A stretch of DNA of 64,000 bases from Pseudomonadota bacterium (GTDB lineage: Bacteria > Myxococcota > Myxococcia > Myxococcales > Myxococcaceae): contig JAFAFL010000091.1 of the NCBI GenBank assembly GCA_023423535.1, forward strand, positions 100,804 to 164,803, in the 5' to 3' direction. A program made the translations under genes and the position numbers. Every line of letters begins with the position of its first letter. The first letter of the stretch is position 1. Shown here one piece after another: positions 18,123 through 26,722 of this stretch. The notes under the pieces are model-generated. The model had not been told where the DNA came from and did not search any database. It saw nothing but the letters and a program-made list of their open reading frames with translations.

Positions 18123-18773
18123 ATGCAATATATTGCCGGTCCGGCACAACCCGCGTCCGGGGACTATGGCCGCGGGAGGCGCTCCAGAAAGGGGCAGAGC
18201 CACCGTCTCCCTCTGCACCGGACCCTCCGGGCCATCGGCTTCGACGACGGTCCCTTCGCCCGCCGCTCAGGCTCTCGCGTCCCGCTCGTCGGAGCCGTCT
18301 GCGCGGGGACCCGCTTCGAGGGGATGGTCTTCGGCCACGTCCGCCGCGACGGTTGGAACGCGACCGAGGCCATAGGAAATATACTGCATGAGTGGAAGTT
18401 CCTCCCGCAGCTCCATCTCGTGCTGCTGGACGGGATCGCGTTCGGCGGCTTCAACGTGGTGGACCTCTCGGCCCTGTCCCGCGCTCTGCGCCTCCCGTGT
18501 GTCGCGGTCATGCGGCGGCGGCCGGACCTCGAGGCGGTGAAGCGCGCGATGGCGCGCCTGCCCAGAGCTCACGCCCGGTGGAGCCTTCTGCAGAGGGCGG
18601 GGCCCATCCACGAGCTGGGCGGCTTCGTCTTCCAGGTGCAGGGTGCGGAGCCCGAAGACGTGGCGCGGGCGCTCGGGAAGCTGACCGACCGGGGCAAGGT
18701 CCCGGAGCCGCTCCGGCTCGCCCACCTCATCGGCGCGGCCATCAGTCGCGGTGAGAGCGGGAACCGCGCGTGA
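18123..18773 (+). CDS. DUF99 family protein (endonuclease-dU-like)
   Basis: A 216-residue protein of the DUF99/UPF0215 family, best known from archaea and linked to endonuclease activity on deoxyuridine-containing DNA. Recognisable conserved blocks are LRAIGFDDGPF, VPLVGAVCAGTRFEGMVFG, LVLLDGIAFGGFNVVDL and LPCVAVMRRRPDLEAVKRAM. The proposed ATG 18123 lies on the edge of one copy of the dispersed palindrome (18124-18137), and a second copy (18375-18388) encodes IGNILHE in the middle of the protein. GTG 18102, overlapping the aminotransferase stop, is an alternative start. The first 35 residues are basic and not conserved. Convergent with hmgA. Confidence 0.75.
   Translation: MQYIAGPAQPASGDYGRGRRSRKGQSHRLPLHRTLRAIGFDDGPFARRSGSRVPLVGAVCAGTRFEGMVFGHVRRDGWNATEAIGNILHEWKFLPQLHLVLLDGIAFGGFNVVDLSALSRALRLPCVAVMRRRPDLEAVKRAMARLPRAHARWSLLQRAGPIHELGGFVFQVQGAEPEDVARALGKLTDRGKVPEPLRLAHLIGAAISRGESGNRA
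18124..18137 (+). repeat. Dispersed palindrome copy 1 (TGCAATATATTGCC)
   Basis: Exact match to KGMARTATAYTKCM. It overlaps the presumed ATG of the DUF99 gene, immediately after the aminotransferase stop, so it is placed to affect expression of that gene. Confidence 0.8.
18375..18388 (+). repeat. Dispersed palindrome copy 2 (GGAAATATACTGCA)
   Basis: Exact match to KGMARTATAYTKCM inside the DUF99 gene, where it encodes GNILH with the codons GGA AAT ATA CTG CAT, largely codons avoided in this GC-rich DNA. It is 251 bp from copy 1. Confidence 0.8.
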
Positions 18774-18795
18774 GGGCCTGACTCGCGGCAGATGA

Positions 18796-18828
18796 GCGGC
18801 GACGCGCGGGGTGCCCGGCGCGCGCCGC
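18796..18828. terminator. Hairpin between convergent DUF99 gene and hmgA
   Basis: GCGGCGACGCGC and GCGCGCGCCGC form a long GC stem with a two-base internal mismatch around a ten-base loop, 22 bases after the DUF99 stop and 17 bases from the hmgA end. No T tract on either side. Plausible bidirectional terminator. Confidence 0.4.
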
Positions 18829-18844
18829 TCCTCCATGACACCTG

Positions 18845-20008
18845 CTACCGGGGAATGAAGCTCTCCTGGTAGCCGGGATCCTCCACGCCCAGCGCGGCGG
18901 CGGTGACCTGCAGCGGCAGCACGCAGTCGAGCATCACCGCGAGCTCGTTCGTCTCCCGGTGCCCGATGCTGCCCTCGTACGCGCCCGGATGCGGACCGTG
19001 CGCCACGCCGGCGGGGTGGAAGCTCACGCTTCCCGGGCCCACGCCCCTGCGCGAGGTGAAGTTTCCCCGGCAGTAGAAGAGGAACTCGTCCACGTCGATC
19101 GACGAGTGCGGGTAGGGGCAGGGGATGGCCTCCGGATGGAAGTCCACCACCCGCGGCACGAACGAGCAGATCAAAGCCCCGCGTGCCGCGAACGTCCCGT
19201 GCCACGTCGGCGGCAGGTGCACGAGCCCCGCGCGCGGCTGGAAGTTCAGGATGGGGAAGGCCCACGGGTAGATCGTCCCGTCCCACCCGACCACGTCGAA
19301 CGGCGAGTGCTGGTAGCGGAAGCCGTGGAAGGCCTCGTTGCGCTTCACCAGCAGCTCGCGGATGCCCTCGTCGCTGGGGCCGACGAACACCGCCTTGCGG
19401 AAGTCGCGGTGCGAGTAGGGCGCGTCCATCCGCAGCTGGCCGATCTCGTTGCGCCACTGCCGGGGCACGTGCATCGCGCCCTTGCACTCGATCGACAGCC
19501 AGTACTGCTCCACGCCCGCGTCGGGGAGCAGCCGGTGCGGCACGCCGCGCGGCACGAAGACGTACTCTTCCGGCCCGAAGCGCAGATCCCCCAGCGAGGT
19601 GCGGAGCAGCCCGCTCCCCTGGTGGATGTAGAAGAGGTCGTCCCCATCCGCGTTGACGAAGTAGACGGGGTCCTCCTCGGTGGGGAAGAGCACCGACAGC
19701 GTGACGTCCGCGTTGAAGAGCAGCGGCGTGCGCACGTTCACCGCCGCGCCCGCGCGCCGCTGCATCGACTGAGTCTTGAAGTGCCGCTTCGCCAGCGCGC
19801 CCACGGAAGCCGCCTTCGGCAACTCCCAGCCGGCCTTCACCTCGGCGAGCGACTGCGTGTGCGGCTCGCCGAGGTGGTACGCGATCGTGTAGGGGCCCTC
19901 GAAGCCCTCCTGGGTGAGGCACTCCTCGAAGCGCAGCCGGCCGTCTTCACCGCGCAGCTGGATGTGGTGCTTGCGCGGCACCTGCCCCACCACGACGCGC
20001 TCGAGCAT
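18845..20008 (-). CDS. hmgA: Homogentisate 1,2-dioxygenase
   Basis: Opens the ring of homogentisate to maleylacetoacetate with molecular oxygen and Fe(II). The 387-residue protein has the cupin-type C-terminal metal region: PHSSIDVDEFLFYCRGNF supplies His and Glu, and VSFHPAGVAHGPHPGAYEG the second His. Other family motifs are VPRGVPHRLL and PFDVVGWDGTIYPWAF. It is shorter than the human enzyme (about 445), as is usual for the bacterial short form. The ATG directly follows the hppD stop (no gap), so translation is coupled. It is the last gene of the 4-hydroxyphenylpyruvate degradation cluster. Confidence 0.95.
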   Translation of the reverse strand: MLERVVVGQVPRKHHIQLRGEDGRLRFEECLTQEGFEGPYTIAYHLGEPHTQSLAEVKAGWELPKAASVGALAKRHFKTQSMQRRAGAAVNVRTPLLFNADVTLSVLFPTEEDPVYFVNADGDDLFYIHQGSGLLRTSLGDLRFGPEEYVFVPRGVPHRLLPDAGVEQYWLSIECKGAMHVPRQWRNEIGQLRMDAPYSHRDFRKAVFVGPSDEGIRELLVKRNEAFHGFRYQHSPFDVVGWDGTIYPWAFPILNFQPRAGLVHLPPTWHGTFAARGALICSFVPRVVDFHPEAIPCPYPHSSIDVDEFLFYCRGNFTSRRGVGPGSVSFHPAGVAHGPHPGAYEGSIGHRETNELAVMLDCVLPLQVTAAALGVEDPGYQESFIPR

Positions 20009-21166
20009 CTAGAGCCGCCCCGCCGACTTCTGCTGCCGCTCGATGCTCTCGAACAGCGCGCGGAAGTTTCCGCCGCCGAAGCCCTGGTCGCCCTTGCGCT
20101 GGATGATCTCGTAGAAGAACGGGCCGGCCTTCTCGTCCTTGTAGAGCGCCGCCGCGTCTTTCATGAAGATCTGCAGCAGGTAGCTGCGCTCCTTGTCGCC
20201 ATCCACGAGGATCTCGAGGTCGCGCAGCACCTTCACGTCCTCGTCGATCTGCCGGATGCCGAGCTGCTCGATCCGCTTCGGCAGCGCGTCGTAGTAGGTG
20301 CCGGGCGTGGGCATGAACTGCAGGCCCTTCGCCGCGCGCATGTCCTTCACCGCGCCAACGATGTCGCGCACCACCAGCGCGAGGTGCTGCACGCCGTCAC
20401 CGCGGTGGTCCTCCACGAACACGTTGATCTGCGACTGCTTGAAGAACGGCCGGTAGGGCTCGTTGTTCGCGAACTTCACGCCGCTCTTCGGGTCGTACAT
20501 CACCACCGAGCGCAGGCCCGAGCCGTGGTCGTTGCCCTTCGCCACGTCCTCGGTGTGGAACTCGATGTTCCAGAAGCGCTCGAAGCCCATCACGTGCTCC
20601 ATCCACAGGAGCATCGGCTTCATCGTCTGGAAGTTCGAGGTGACGTGGTCCACGTGGGTGAAGCCGTAGCGGTTCTGCCCGCCCTTCGGCGTCTCGTAGA
20701 GCTCCATCCCCGGGAAGAGCGCGCGGAAGCCGTCGCGCTGCACGAAGCGGAACGTCGTGTCACCGAACGGCGTGGTGATGGAGAACATCGCCAGCTTGCC
20801 GCCGGCCTCATCCGTGTGCCGCTCGATGTCGGTGATGAACGTCGCGTCGCGCGACTCGAGGAGCCGGAACGCCTTCTCGATGTCCTCGACCTCGAACACC
20901 AGCGTGCCCACTCCGTCCGGGTGCTTCTTGAGGAAGCGGTGCGCGCGGCCGCCCTCGCCGAGCGGAGCGCTGACGGTGAGCACGATGTTCTCCGCCTTGA
21001 ACACGCGCGAGGCCTGCTTTGACCGCGCCTCCAGCTCCGGCGAGCTGCGGCCGATCTCCTGGAAGTCCATCGCCTCCGTGTAGAACCGGCGCGAGCGCTC
21101 GAGGTCGTTCACGTACCAGTGCACCGACTCCAGCGTCTTGATGCCCAGCGACTCCACCTTCGCCAT
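20009..21166 (-). CDS. hppD: 4-hydroxyphenylpyruvate dioxygenase
   Basis: Converts 4-hydroxyphenylpyruvate to homogentisate with loss of CO2. The 385-residue protein consists of two vicinal-oxygen-chelate domains. The Fe(II) ligands can be placed: His in YGFTHVDHVTSN, His in DGVQHLALVVRD, Glu in FFYEIIQRKGDQGFGGGNF. The last motif with GFGGGNF is diagnostic of HPPD. The ATG at 21166 is preceded by GGAGG at seven bases and fits the family start; an in-frame start 54 bp upstream is less likely. It lies 88 bp downstream of maiA and directly before hmgA. Confidence 0.96.
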   Translation of the reverse strand: MAKVESLGIKTLESVHWYVNDLERSRRFYTEAMDFQEIGRSSPELEARSKQASRVFKAENIVLTVSAPLGEGGRAHRFLKKHPDGVGTLVFEVEDIEKAFRLLESRDATFITDIERHTDEAGGKLAMFSITTPFGDTTFRFVQRDGFRALFPGMELYETPKGGQNRYGFTHVDHVTSNFQTMKPMLLWMEHVMGFERFWNIEFHTEDVAKGNDHGSGLRSVVMYDPKSGVKFANNEPYRPFFKQSQINVFVEDHRGDGVQHLALVVRDIVGAVKDMRAAKGLQFMPTPGTYYDALPKRIEQLGIRQIDEDVKVLRDLEILVDGDKERSYLLQIFMKDAAALYKDEKAGPFFYEIIQRKGDQGFGGGNFRALFESIERQQKSAGRL

Positions 21167-21254
21167 GTTCCGCCTCCGTCCGCGCGCCTGCGCGGCGTGA
21201 AGAGGGCTGCTCTTCAACAAGTCAAGCAGCCTTGTCCAACCAAGCTACGGTCTC

Positions 21255-21899
21255 TTATGTATTCGCCGGCGCGTCCGGTTGCCGGTCTGGATGCGCGGCG
21301 GTGAAGGCCGGGTGCCGCTCTGCCGCCTGCTCCACGCGCAGCAGCAGCCCCAGCGTCGAGAGGTCCACACCGAAGCGACGCGCCGCGTAGAGCTGCGGGA
21401 TGAGACAGCAGTCCGCCACCGTCGGGTGCTCGCCGAGCAGCCACGTCCCGGCGGTCTCCTCCGCCATCGTCTGCAGCGAGCGCAGCCCGCGATCGATCCA
21501 GTGCGCGGCCCACGCCTTGCGCGCGTCCGGCGCGAGCCCGTCCACGTGCTGAAGCACCGCGAGGTTCTGCAGCGGCTGAATCCCCGAGTTCACCTGCTCC
21601 GCGAGCATCCGAGCCCGCGCGCGAAGGTAGGGGTGCTTCGGCAGCAGCGCCGGCGTGGGGAAGCGCTCCTCCACGTATTCGATGATCGCGAGCGACTGCG
21701 AGATCCTCACCCGCTGGCCGCTCTCCTCGACCTCGAGCAGCGGCACCGTGCCGCTGGGGTTCAGCTGCTTCCACGCCTCGCGGTGCTGCTCGCCCTCGAG
21801 GAGGTTCACCGCCACCTGCTCGTACGCGAGGCCCTTGAGGTTCAGCGCGATGCGCACCCGCCAACTGGAAGACGAGCGCCAGTACCCGTAGAGCTTCAC
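21255..21899 (-). CDS. maiA: Maleylacetoacetate isomerase (zeta-class GST)
   Basis: Glutathione-dependent cis-trans isomerase making fumarylacetoacetate. The 214-residue protein begins VKLYGYWRSSSSWRVRIALN, where the SS-x-S-x-RVRIAL motif is the glutathione-activating loop of zeta-class transferases. NPSGTVPLLEVEE and ISQSLAIIEYVEERFP follow, and the C-terminal helical domain has the usual NSGIQPLQNL. GTG 21899 overlaps the fahA stop (GTGA), so the two genes are coupled. An 88-bp gap precedes hppD. Confidence 0.93.
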   Translation of the reverse strand: MKLYGYWRSSSSWRVRIALNLKGLAYEQVAVNLLEGEQHREAWKQLNPSGTVPLLEVEESGQRVRISQSLAIIEYVEERFPTPALLPKHPYLRARARMLAEQVNSGIQPLQNLAVLQHVDGLAPDARKAWAAHWIDRGLRSLQTMAEETAGTWLLGEHPTVADCCLIPQLYAARRFGVDLSTLGLLLRVEQAAERHPAFTAAHPDRQPDAPANT

Positions 21900-22873
21900 G
21901 CCCGCACCACCGTCTGACGGATGCGGCCGAACACGCTCCGACCGTCCGCGCCGGTCATCTCGATCTCCACCACGTCGCCGTACTTGAGGAAGGACGTCTT
22001 CGGCTTGCCCTCCTCGATGGTCTCGATCATCCGGCGCTCGGCGAGGCAGGAGATGCCGCGCGCGCGGTCCTCGTTGGAGACGGTGCCGCTGCCGATCAGC
22101 GTGCCGGCGGTGAAGCGGCGCGTCTTCGACACGTGCTCCATCAGCTGGAAGAAGGAGAAGTGCATCTCCGGGCCCGCGTCGGTGTCGCCGACCACTTCGC
22201 CGTTGAGCCACGTGCGCAGGCGCAGATGCACGCGACCCTCACGCCACGCGTCGCCGAGCTCGTCGGGCGTCACCGCGAAGGGACCGAACGCGGAGGCGGG
22301 CTTGCTCTGGAAGAAGCCGAAGCCCTTGGCCAGCTCGTTGGGGATGAGGTTCCGCAGCGACACGTCGTTGCAGATCGTCACCAGCCGCACGTGCTTCGCC
22401 GCCTCCTGCGCGGTCGTGCCCTGCGGCACATCGCCGGTGATCACCACCAGCTCCGACTCGAAGTCGCAGCCCCAGGCCTCGTCGCGCAGCGGGATGTCCT
22501 CCGTCGGCCCGAGCAGGTGGCCGCTGCCGCCCTGGTACACCAGCGGATCGGTCTCCAGCGTCGGCGGCGGCTCGGCGTTGCGCGCCTTGCGGACGAGCCG
22601 CACGTGGTTGAGGTACGCGGAGCCGTCCACCCACTCGTAGGCGCGCGGCAGCGGCGCGTGCAGCTTCGTCACGTCGAGCGGCTCGCCGGCCACTTCGTTG
22701 CGGTTGAGCGCATCGCTCAGCGCCCCCAGCTTCGGCGCGAGTTCGTCCCAGTCATCCAGCGCCGCCTGCAGCGTGCGCGCGATGCCCGCCGCCTTCGCGT
22801 ACGCTTGGTGATCCTTGCGGACGACGATCAACGTGCCGTCGCGGGTGCCGTCTCGGAGGGTCGCGAGCTTCAT
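21896..22873 (-). CDS. fahA: Fumarylacetoacetate hydrolase family protein (fumarylacetoacetase)
   Basis: Last step of the homogentisate route: fumarylacetoacetate to fumarate and acetoacetate. The 325-residue protein is the short bacterial FAH form, with the metal-binding and catalytic blocks AYLNHVRLVRKAR, YQGGSGHLLGP, DFESELVVITGDVP, FFQSKPASAFGPFAVTPD and GTLIGSGTVSNEDRARG, ending FLKYGDVVEIEMTG. The context with maiA, hppD and hmgA supports the substrate. ATG 22873 is chosen because it begins the conserved MKLATLRDGTRDGTLIVV; it is only 34 bp after the DUF2325 gene, so it may be read through from rnhB. Confidence 0.92.
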   Translation of the reverse strand: MKLATLRDGTRDGTLIVVRKDHQAYAKAAGIARTLQAALDDWDELAPKLGALSDALNRNEVAGEPLDVTKLHAPLPRAYEWVDGSAYLNHVRLVRKARNAEPPPTLETDPLVYQGGSGHLLGPTEDIPLRDEAWGCDFESELVVITGDVPQGTTAQEAAKHVRLVTICNDVSLRNLIPNELAKGFGFFQSKPASAFGPFAVTPDELGDAWREGRVHLRLRTWLNGEVVGDTDAGPEMHFSFFQLMEHVSKTRRFTAGTLIGSGTVSNEDRARGISCLAERRMIETIEEGKPKTSFLKYGDVVEIEMTGADGRSVFGRIRQTVVRA

Positions 22874-22907
22874 GTCCTCGCGCTTTTCCGCTGCGACCTC
22901 CGACCTG

Positions 22908-23549
22908 TCAAGGCAAGGAGGCCCGCTTGTGGAAGTGCTGCACCGCGGCTTCCAGCAGCGCCGCAATGCCGCGCCGCGCCACGTGCACGACCTTGTGCTT
23001 GTGAGGCGCGGATTGCGTGTAGAGCCAGCTCACCTTGTGGTGGAGCTCCGTCGCTCCCCAGACGAGCACGAGGTCCGCCCACTCCAGATCGCTGCGCGCA
23101 CGATCCGCGGTGCGTCGCTCGGTCCCGTCCACCATCCGCAGCTCGAGCGCCCGGCCGAGCCCGCGCTCCAGCTCCTCGCGCACCGCCGGCGAGCCGCCGA
23201 CGATCACCAGGCGCTTCACCCGGAAGCGCTCGCACGCCTCGAGCAGCGACTTCTCCGCGCGCAGGTTCGTCGAGCCGCCGCACAGCCCGCAGCTCGCCTT
23301 CGGATCACAGCGCACCGGCGTGCGGCCCGACGCGTTCGCCCACGCGAGGCACTCGGGTGATTCGCAGTGCAGGGCGAAGGTGCGCTCGAGCAGCTCACGC
23401 GCGCGAGGCAGCTTCTCGTCGCTGAGCCGCAGCTTGCCGGCGCGCGTGAGACCGGCTTCCTCCAGCGCACCGCGCGCGAGCTCTCGCGACGCCTTCGTGC
23501 CGAAGCCCGACGCGGTGAGCCACTGCGCGATGTCGTGGTCGGCGCTCAC
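22908..23549 (-). CDS. Cys-rich protein with C-terminal DUF2325-like domain
   Basis: A 213-residue protein with two parts. The N-terminal half carries a Cys cluster ([27 protein letters not shown]) that looks like a zinc- or iron-binding knuckle. The C-terminal half resembles DUF2325: [49 protein letters not shown] and [13 protein letters not shown]. Members of DUF2325 are often linked to metal or redox sensing, but the biochemical role is not known. GTG 23549 overlaps the rnhB stop. The association with rnhB upstream and fahA downstream may be positional only. Confidence 0.65.
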   Translation of the reverse strand: MSADHDIAQWLTASGFGTKASRELARGALEEAGLTRAGKLRLSDEKLPRARELLERTFALHCESPECLAWANASGRTPVRCDPKASCGLCGGSTNLRAEKSLLEACERFRVKRLVIVGGSPAVREELERGLGRALELRMVDGTERRTADRARSDLEWADLVLVWGATELHHKVSWLYTQSAPHKHKVVHVARRGIAALLEAAVQHFHKRASLP

Positions 23550-24430
23550 GCCGCGGAGCCTGGCTCCACGTCTCCGCCCGCTTCACCTTCGAGCTCTTCG
23601 GGAGGAAACGCCTCGAGCTGCAGCGGCTCGAGTCCCAGCGCCTGGCGAACGCGGGCAAACGAGCGGCGGTGGATGGGCGTGGCGCCCTTCTCCGCGAGCA
23701 GCCGGCAGTGCTCCGGGGTGGGGTAGCCCTTGTGCGACGCGAAGCCGTAGCCGGGATACGTCGCGTCGAGCGCGTCGAGCATCCCGTCCCGCGTGGTCTT
23801 GGCGATGACCGACGCTGCCGCAATGGAGAGCGAGAGCGCGTCCCCGTGGATGATCCCGCGCTGCGGCGTCTCGTAGTCGGGAATCTTCCGCGCATCCACG
23901 AGCACGAACTGCGGCGCGACGCCCAGCCCGAGGACCGCGCGACGCATGGCCAGAAGGCCCGCGTGGTAGATGTTCAGCGAGTCGATCTCCTCGACCGTTG
24001 CCACCCCCACCGCCCAGCAGACAGCGTCGCGCTTGATGTTTTGCGCCAGCGCCTCGCGCTTCTCCGCGTCGACGATCTTCTTCGAGTCGTCGAGGCCGCG
24101 AAGCTTGTAGCCGCGCGGAAGGACCGCCGCCGCCGCCACCACCGGACCTGCCAGCGGCGCCATGCCGGCCTCGTCCACACCTGCAATATACTGCAGGCCG
24201 GACTCCCACAGCTCGGTCTCGTAGCGGAGCAGGTTGCGCAGACGCTGGCCCTCGGCGCGGTTCTTCCGGCGCAGGTCGCGGATGCGGCGCGCGAGGTCAC
24301 GGGCGGCGGTGCGGCTGTCGGACTCGAGGGCCTCGAGCAGTCCTTCCGGCACGGGCATGCCGCGGTCGAGGAAGCGCTCGCGCAGCTCGGGGACGGGGCG
24401 ACGGAGAAGTTTGGAGAGCTCGACGGCCAT
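23546..24430 (-). CDS. rnhB: Ribonuclease HII with altered GRG motif
   Basis: Removes ribonucleotides embedded in DNA. The 294-residue protein has an N-terminal helical extension of about 80 residues, then the RNase HII core: [16 protein letters not shown] with the first Asp-Glu pair, [33 protein letters not shown] and [20 protein letters not shown] with the other acidic residues. The usual GRG motif that reads the 2'-OH is GMA here. The ATG at 24430 directly follows an in-frame TTG. A copy of the dispersed palindrome (24182-24195) encodes LQYIAG immediately before the catalytic VDEAG without altering protein length. Confidence 0.92.
   Translation of the reverse strand: MAVELSKLLRRPVPELRERFLDRGMPVPEGLLEALESDSRTAARDLARRIRDLRRKNRAEGQRLRNLLRYETELWESGLQYIAGVDEAGMAPLAGPVVAAAAVLPRGYKLRGLDDSKKIVDAEKREALAQNIKRDAVCWAVGVATVEEIDSLNIYHAGLLAMRRAVLGLGVAPQFVLVDARKIPDYETPQRGIIHGDALSLSIAAASVIAKTTRDGMLDALDATYPGYGFASHKGYPTPEHCRLLAEKGATPIHRRSFARVRQALGLEPLQLEAFPPEELEGEAGGDVEPGSAA
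24182..24195 (+). repeat. Dispersed palindrome copy 3 (TGCAATATACTGCA)
   Basis: Exact match to KGMARTATAYTKCM in the TGCA-N6-TGCA form, inside rnhB. On the coding strand it gives CTG CAG TAT ATT GCA just before the catalytic GVDEAG. The flanks CC...GG extend the palindrome to 18 bp with R/Y at the middle positions. Confidence 0.85.
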
Positions 24431-24448
24431 CAACCCGAAGGTACCGCG

Positions 24449-24838
24449 TCAGAGCGGAAGCTGCAGGGTCAGGTTCGGGGGGGTGATCTCGCACCCGCAC
24501 TCGCCGCACACGAACTCCACCTGCTTCGTCTCGGTGACGCGCGTGCCCTTCGTCGCGTTGACCTCGATGCTGCCCGAACCGAGGCTGCTGCCGACGGACG
24601 TGGTCACGCCGTTGCGGTCGGTGGTGCCCGTCACGCGCTGGTTGGTGCCGACGTTCCGGGCCACGACCGTCGCGCCGTCCACCGGCTCGCCTGCCTGGTT
24701 CTGCACGAGCACCGCGAGATACGTCTCGTCGTCCGGATTGCAGGCCACCACGCCGCCACCGTCCGGGCGCGTGTTGGAGGAGGAGCCACAGGCGAAGGAG
24801 AGGGTGGCGACAGCGACGAGGCTCAGGCGCAGGAACAT
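24449..24838 (-). CDS. Small lipoprotein with carboxypeptidase-regulatory-like domain
   Basis: A 129-residue predicted lipoprotein: FLRLSLVAVATLSFACG gives the lipobox, a short DGGG spacer follows, then a beta-sandwich with AVLVQNQAGEPVDGATVVAR, which resembles the carboxypeptidase-regulatory (CarboxypepD_reg) fold. The end has a CGECGCE cluster. Ends 18 bp before the rnhB start and is probably cotranscribed with it. Function unknown. Confidence 0.65.
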   Translation of the reverse strand: MFLRLSLVAVATLSFACGSSSNTRPDGGGVVACNPDDETYLAVLVQNQAGEPVDGATVVARNVGTNQRVTGTTDRNGVTTSVGSSLGSGSIEVNATKGTRVTETKQVEFVCGECGCEITPPNLTLQLPL

Positions 24839-24888
24839 GCGCCGGACATATACGCGCGCCGAAAGGGGGGCAACCGAGCGGATCGCGC

Positions 24889-26673
24889 TCAGCCCTCCGC
24901 GTCCCAGGCCGCGCCGATCCAGGCCGCATACGCGCGCTTCTGCGCTTCGGTGGGTGCATCGGAGCGCACGAGCCACACCGCATCCTCCGGCTTTGCGCCG
25001 AGCGTGACGTCGAGCTCCATCAGCTTGTCGCGCCGGAAGAAGGTGAGGCGGACCGTGTCGCCGGGCGCGCGCTCGTCGATCCGGGAGAGCAGTGCCGCTC
25101 CATCCACGCGAGCGCCATCGAGCGCGATGACCTCGTCGTCCACGTAGAGGCCCGCGTCCATCGCGGGCGAGTCCGCGTACACGACGCTGACCGTTCCGCT
25201 CTGACGAACGTTCGCGCCGAGCCAGCCTCTCGGGCGCGGATCGCGCGAGCGCGGTGGCGTGCCTCCCTTGTCTCCCGCCGACTCCTTCGGACGGAAGCGG
25301 AGGTCGAGCCCCACGTGCGCGAGCGACGAGCTGTCCAGCTCCTCGGTGCTGCGCAGCGCGCGGTCGAAGAAGGCTCGCAGGCTCTGCCCCGCGACCTCTT
25401 CCGCGGCGGCCTCCCACGCATCTTCCGGAACGCCCCCGCCCTGCACGCCGTAGCGCGCCCAGAGCAGGCGCATCACGTCGTCGAGGCTCTTCTCGTCGCC
25501 GGTGAGCTTGCGCAGCGTGATGTCGAGCAGGAAGCCGACGAGCTCGCCCTTCAGGTAGTAGGAGACCGCGCTGTTGGCGGAGTTCTCGTCGGGCCGGTAC
25601 TGCTTCACCCACGCCTGGAGCGACGCGTCCTCGAGCGTCATCACCCTCCGGCCGGGCACGCCGTGCAGCTGCGTGAACGCCTCGCCGAGCCGCTGGAGGT
25701 AGCGACCCGGCGGCGTCAGCCCCGCGCGGCGGGTGAGCAGCATGTCGTAGTAGCTGGTGAGCCCTTCGAACGCCCAGAGCAGCCGCGTGTAGTTCTCGCG
25801 CCCGTAGTCGAGCGGCGTCAGCCCCGCCGGACGCAGCCGCTTCATGTTCCAGAGGTGGAAGTACTCGTGAGCGACGAGGTGGAGAAAGTCCTCGCGGCCG
25901 CGCGGCGTGGACCAGCCGTTGCGCGCGTACACGAGCACCGACGAGTCGCGGTGCTCGAGGCCGCTGCGGCCCTTCTCCAGCAGGTGCACGATGAAGAGGT
26001 AGCGGCGGTGCGGCAGCCCACCGAAGAAGAGCGCCTCGTGCTCACAGACGCGCTGCACCTCCGAGAGGACGCGCGGCAGATCCGGCGGCTCGCCGCCCCA
26101 GAACAGCAGCTCGTGCGGCACGCCCAGCACCTCGAAGCGGTGGACCGTATGCGGGCCGCATTCGAAGGGACTGTCCACGAGGTGGTCGTAGTCCGCGGCG
26201 ACGTACTCACCGGTCGCCGGATCGGGATCGAGCGCGGTCGAGACGCGCCAGGCCGCGGGCGCCTCCACGCGGACGCGGTGCTCGAGGTGCCGGCGCGCCT
26301 CGTCGTAGAGGAACAGCGTGGCGCCGTTCCAGAACGCGTGCGACCCGTCGAGGTGGCTCGTCCGCACGGACAGCTCGTTCGCGTACACCTCGTAGCGCAG
26401 CAGAACTTCGGCGCCTCCGCTGCGGACGAGGAAGGAGGACTTGTCCGCGCGCGAGACCTGCAGAGGTGAGCCATCCGGCGTCTCGGCGGTCACGGACTGC
26501 ACGTGCTTGGCGAACTCGCGGACGAGGTAGCTGCCCGGATTCCAGACCGGGAGCGCGACGAGGAGATCCCCACCCGAGGCGGGAAAGCGCGCCTCCACCG
26601 CGAACCGGTGCGTGTGCGGCCGGGGCATCCGGACCGTGTAGCGGATGGTGTCGGTGGGAGCGGGAGGGGTCAT
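24889..26673 (-). CDS. M61-family (glycyl aminopeptidase-like) metallopeptidase with PDZ domain
   Basis: A 594-residue protein of the M61 family. The N-terminal beta-rich domain has the LPVWNPGSYLVREFAKHV motif, the gluzincin catalytic motif is HLVAHEYFHLWNMKRLRP (about residues 265-282) with the third ligand Glu in LLWAFEGLTSYYDML, and a C-terminal PDZ domain has DSPAMDAGLYVDDEVIALDG (about residues 500-560). All zinc ligands are present. No signal peptide is evident, so it may be cytoplasmic. A copy of the dispersed palindrome lies 18 bp upstream of the ATG (26691-26704). It follows the ABC importer operon on the same strand. Confidence 0.88.
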   Translation of the reverse strand: MTPPAPTDTIRYTVRMPRPHTHRFAVEARFPASGGDLLVALPVWNPGSYLVREFAKHVQSVTAETPDGSPLQVSRADKSSFLVRSGGAEVLLRYEVYANELSVRTSHLDGSHAFWNGATLFLYDEARRHLEHRVRVEAPAAWRVSTALDPDPATGEYVAADYDHLVDSPFECGPHTVHRFEVLGVPHELLFWGGEPPDLPRVLSEVQRVCEHEALFFGGLPHRRYLFIVHLLEKGRSGLEHRDSSVLVYARNGWSTPRGREDFLHLVAHEYFHLWNMKRLRPAGLTPLDYGRENYTRLLWAFEGLTSYYDMLLTRRAGLTPPGRYLQRLGEAFTQLHGVPGRRVMTLEDASLQAWVKQYRPDENSANSAVSYYLKGELVGFLLDITLRKLTGDEKSLDDVMRLLWARYGVQGGGVPEDAWEAAAEEVAGQSLRAFFDRALRSTEELDSSSLAHVGLDLRFRPKESAGDKGGTPPRSRDPRPRGWLGANVRQSGTVSVVYADSPAMDAGLYVDDEVIALDGARVDGAALLSRIDERAPGDTVRLTFFRRDKLMELDVTLGAKPEDAVWLVRSDAPTEAQKRAYAAWIGAAWDAEG

Positions 26674-26690
26674 GAGGCGCGGGCGATGGT

Positions 26691-26704
26691 GGAAATATAC
26701 TGCA
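26691..26704 (+). repeat. Dispersed palindrome copy 4 (GGAAATATACTGCA)
   Basis: Exact match to KGMARTATAYTKCM in the 49-bp gap between the ABC ATPase stop and the M61 peptidase ATG, its nearest edge 18 bp from that start. This is a position where a bound protein would affect initiation. Confidence 0.85.
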
Positions 26705-26722
26705 TGTTGGGCGTTGAGGTCG

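Noticed and set aside
24840..24860. CATATACG near the lipoprotein start as a palindrome copy
   Set aside because: Only one partial half-site; no symmetry.
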